DNA of 8,604 bases, taken from positions 1-8,604 of the forward strand of contig JAJONP010000075.1 in NCBI GenBank assembly GCA_021323555.1, written 5' to 3'. The notes beneath the pieces were generated by a model. The model worked only from the letters and a program-made list of their open reading frames with translations. It was not told where the DNA came from and searched no databases. Of this stretch, positions 7,065 through 8,604 are shown piece by piece; within the stretch, counting starts at the first letter, position 1; each line of letters starts with the position of its first letter. A program made the position numbers and the translations under genes. The stretch is from Gammaproteobacteria bacterium. Lineage in GTDB: Bacteria > Pseudomonadota > Gammaproteobacteria > DSM-16500.

Positions 7065-8012
7065 ATGAAGTCGGTTCGTTCCAGGCACGATGAATTTTTC
7101 AAGAACATGATGCGTTATCCGGCCATTGCTGAAGATTTTTTTAAACAGCATTTGCCGGCTAACGTATTAGCATCACTAAACTTGTCCTCGCTTAAAATAG
7201 AGAATGGCAGTTTTGTGGATGAAACCCTCAGTAAATACGAAAGCGATATCCTTTTCAGTGTTAAAAGAATAGATTCTGACCAAAAAGCCTTTCTTTATTT
7301 GTTGGCGGAACACCAAAGTGAATCAGATGAGCTGATGCCTTTTCGTTTGATATCTTACATGATTCAATTCTTGAAATTACATGTAAAACAACATAAACGC
7401 CATCCTTTACCGCTGCCTTTGATTTATTCTGTCGTCGTTTACAACGGTAAAGCTATTTGGTCATACGATCGAGATTTCTTCAGCTTGTTTGGCGATTTTT
7501 CAGCACTGGCGCGAAAGACATTTTTTGAGCCAAGTGCCTTTATTGATGTTTGCCGTTTGGATGAAGCAGCATTATCAACGAAGCATCTCTCTAATTTAAT
7601 GTTAGCCAGTTTACGCCTTGCGCAAAACAGAAAAGCATTGGAAAAGAAGGTAGAGCTATTAAGTGATTTGTTTTTAAAATGCGGATTGAAACATAGTAGC
7701 GAGCTGGTAAGAGCGGTGCTAGAATATAATACGGTAATTAGTATTGAGACTGATGACAAAACTTCAACCCCTTATTGGGCCGTTTTTATAGAAAGAATTG
7801 CACCCGAATATCAGGAGGTCATTATGAATTTAGGAGAACTCACCAGAAAGGAAGGGTTTCAACAGGGGCTCCAGCAGGGGATTGAGCAAAACCGAGAAGC
7901 AATAGCTGCTAACATGATCCGGGCAGGTGTTGAATTTGGCTTTATTTCTGAAATGACCGGTATCGCTATTCCTGTCTTAAGAAAAATAGAACACGATCTG
8001 AAAGTGCTCTAA
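7065..8012 (+). CDS. Rpn-family PD-(D/E)XK nuclease (transposase_31)
   Basis: This 315-aa protein belongs to the Rpn (recombination-promoting nuclease, PF04754-like) family. Characterised E. coli members are DNA endonucleases that raise RecA-independent recombination, although the family was first annotated as transposase. The N-terminal MKSVRSRHDEFFKNMM is the characteristic opening. The PD-(D/E)XK core is visible as SDILFSV with Asp61 and LLAEHQS with Glu82 and Gln84 (Gln in place of the usual Lys, as is common in the family), then MPFRLISYM. The C-terminal tail carries a QQG-rich stretch (GFQQGLQQG) and a helix ending in AIPVLRKIE, usual for full-length members. AAGGAG at 7054-7059 lies 5 nt before the ATG, the best ribosome site in the window. 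The gene stands alone between divergent wecA and convergent rpoH, with no recognisable inverted repeats of a mobile element. It appears intact; its cellular role is unproven. Confidence 0.9.
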   Translation: MKSVRSRHDEFFKNMMRYPAIAEDFFKQHLPANVLASLNLSSLKIENGSFVDETLSKYESDILFSVKRIDSDQKAFLYLLAEHQSESDELMPFRLISYMIQFLKLHVKQHKRHPLPLPLIYSVVVYNGKAIWSYDRDFFSLFGDFSALARKTFFEPSAFIDVCRLDEAALSTKHLSNLMLASLRLAQNRKALEKKVELLSDLFLKCGLKHSSELVRAVLEYNTVISIETDDKTSTPYWAVFIERIAPEYQEVIMNLGELTRKEGFQQGLQQGIEQNREAIAANMIRAGVEFGFISEMTGIAIPVLRKIEHDLKVL

Positions 8013-8031
8013 ATCTTAGAATAAGGCCACC

Positions 8032-8045
8032 GGCGTAGCTACGCC
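8032..8045. repeat. Perfect 14-bp palindrome over the rpoH stop codon
   Basis: GGCGTAGCTACGCC is identical to its reverse complement, and its centre (8038/8039) falls at the rpoH TAG stop. As RNA it could form a 5-bp GC-rich stem with an AGCT loop. No run of U follows on either strand, so it is a poor intrinsic terminator. It may mark the 3' end of both convergent genes (rpn and rpoH) or be a copy of a dispersed element. Confidence 0.5.
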
Positions 8046-8604
8046 ATCGCCGCCTTCAATTTCTTCAAAGCATTGGTTTCCAATTGGCGTACGCGTTCGG
8101 CAGAAATAGCATACTCATCCGCCAAATCGTGCAAAGTTGCTTTTTGCTCGACTAACCAGCGGCGTTGAATGATAGCCCGCTCGCGCTCATTCAAAGAGGC
8201 CAAGGCATCGCTCAATCTTTCGGTGTCATCATGGGCTGTGTTCGTGTTTTCCAACAATAAAGCCGGATCAGCACTCTTGTCTTCCAGAAAATGCTTCGGC
8301 GCATAAGAAGTCAGCGCTTGGCTATCATCTTGCAAATCCATGCCGTCATAAGGCAGATCCTGGGCATTCAAACGCGCTTCCATCAAAACCACTTCTTGCG
8401 GTTTTACACCCAACGTATTGGCCACTTCCTTAATTTCAGCTTGTGAGGCAAACCCTAAACGTTTCTTGGTACTGCGTAAATTAAAAAACAATTTACGCTG
8501 CGCTTTGGTAGTGGCAACTTTCACAATGCGCCAATTACGCAGAATATATTCGTGCATTTCAGCCTTGATCCAATGCACCGCAAAAGAAACCAACCGCACC
8601 CCGA
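8039..8604 (-). CDS. rpoH: RNA polymerase heat-shock sigma factor RpoH (sigma 32), partial
   Basis: This is the C-terminal 188 residues of a group 3 sigma factor; the N-terminus lies past the right edge. RpoH directs RNA polymerase to chaperone and protease promoters. The visible part begins within region 2 ([20 protein letters not shown], sigma 2.3/2.4, which reads the -10). Next comes the RpoH box [16 protein letters not shown], which distinguishes sigma 32 from RpoD and RpoS. Region 3 and then region 4 follow, ending in the helix-turn-helix [20 protein letters not shown] that reads the -35. The length fits the ~285-aa family with about 95 residues missing. A GTG at 8599 is internal, not the start. 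The gene converges on rpn with a 26-bp gap. It is visibly richer in GC than the glycan genes, as expected for a core gene. Confidence 0.97.
   Translation of the reverse strand, partial: GVRLVSFAVHWIKAEMHEYILRNWRIVKVATTKAQRKLFFNLRSTKKRLGFASQAEIKEVANTLGVKPQEVVLMEARLNAQDLPYDGMDLQDDSQALTSYAPKHFLEDKSADPALLLENTNTAHDDTERLSDALASLNERERAIIQRRWLVEQKATLHDLADEYAISAERVRQLETNALKKLKAAMA

Noticed and set aside
7439..7759. 106-codon minus-strand frame inside rpn
   Set aside because: It is antisense to a conserved nuclease and is a low-complexity Ser/Leu-rich shadow.
6912..8038. rpn as the cargo of a complete insertion sequence
   Set aside because: I found no terminal inverted repeats or flanking target duplications around the gene. 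The transposase label of the family is historical.
1..8604. CRISPR array, tRNA, rRNA or riboswitch
   Set aside because: No regularly spaced repeats, cloverleaf-like segments or conserved aptamer patterns were seen, and coding sequence fills nearly all of the window.

Overview
The window looks like AT-rich gammaproteobacterial DNA. The best taxonomic anchor is the C-terminal two thirds of the heat-shock sigma factor RpoH at the right edge. A member of the Legionellales would fit the base composition, the Rpn-family nuclease and the surface-glycan genes, but the order is an inference and nothing here fixes the species.

Layout: (1) Positions 1-493 (minus strand) hold the N-terminal part of a TviB/WbpA-type UDP-sugar C6 dehydrogenase that runs off the left edge. 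(2) Positions 494-684 are a divergent intergenic region with several inverted repeats and a plausible leftward promoter. (3) Positions 685-5871 (plus strand) hold four closely spaced genes that probably form one operon: two GT4 glycosyltransferases, a glutamine-dependent AsnB-family amidotransferase, and a NodB-like (CE4-type) polysaccharide deacetylase with no signal peptide. (4) Positions 5886-6911 (minus strand), convergent with the operon, encode a WecA-type polyprenyl-phosphate HexNAc-1-P transferase. (5) Positions 7065-8012 (plus strand) encode an Rpn/transposase_31 family PD-(D/E)XK nuclease. (6) Positions 8039-8604 (minus strand) hold partial rpoH.

The glycan genes fit one biosynthetic logic. 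A WecA-type enzyme would start a lipid-linked glycan. The dehydrogenase would make a UDP-HexNAc uronate. The two GT4 enzymes would add sugars. The amidotransferase could turn a uronate into a uronamide, and the deacetylase could remove an N-acetyl group from a precursor. This looks like one end of an O-antigen or capsule locus, since no polymerase, flippase or epimerase is in view; those would lie beyond the left edge. Sampled GC content rises from the glycosyltransferases towards wecA and rpoH, which suggests that the accessory locus ends near the 5871/5886 convergent junction.

I saw no convincing wholly new system, CRISPR array, tRNA or rRNA. The most notable signals are the uronamide-plus-deacetylase gene set, the palindromes between the divergent glycan genes, and the Rpn nuclease lodged between wecA and rpoH.
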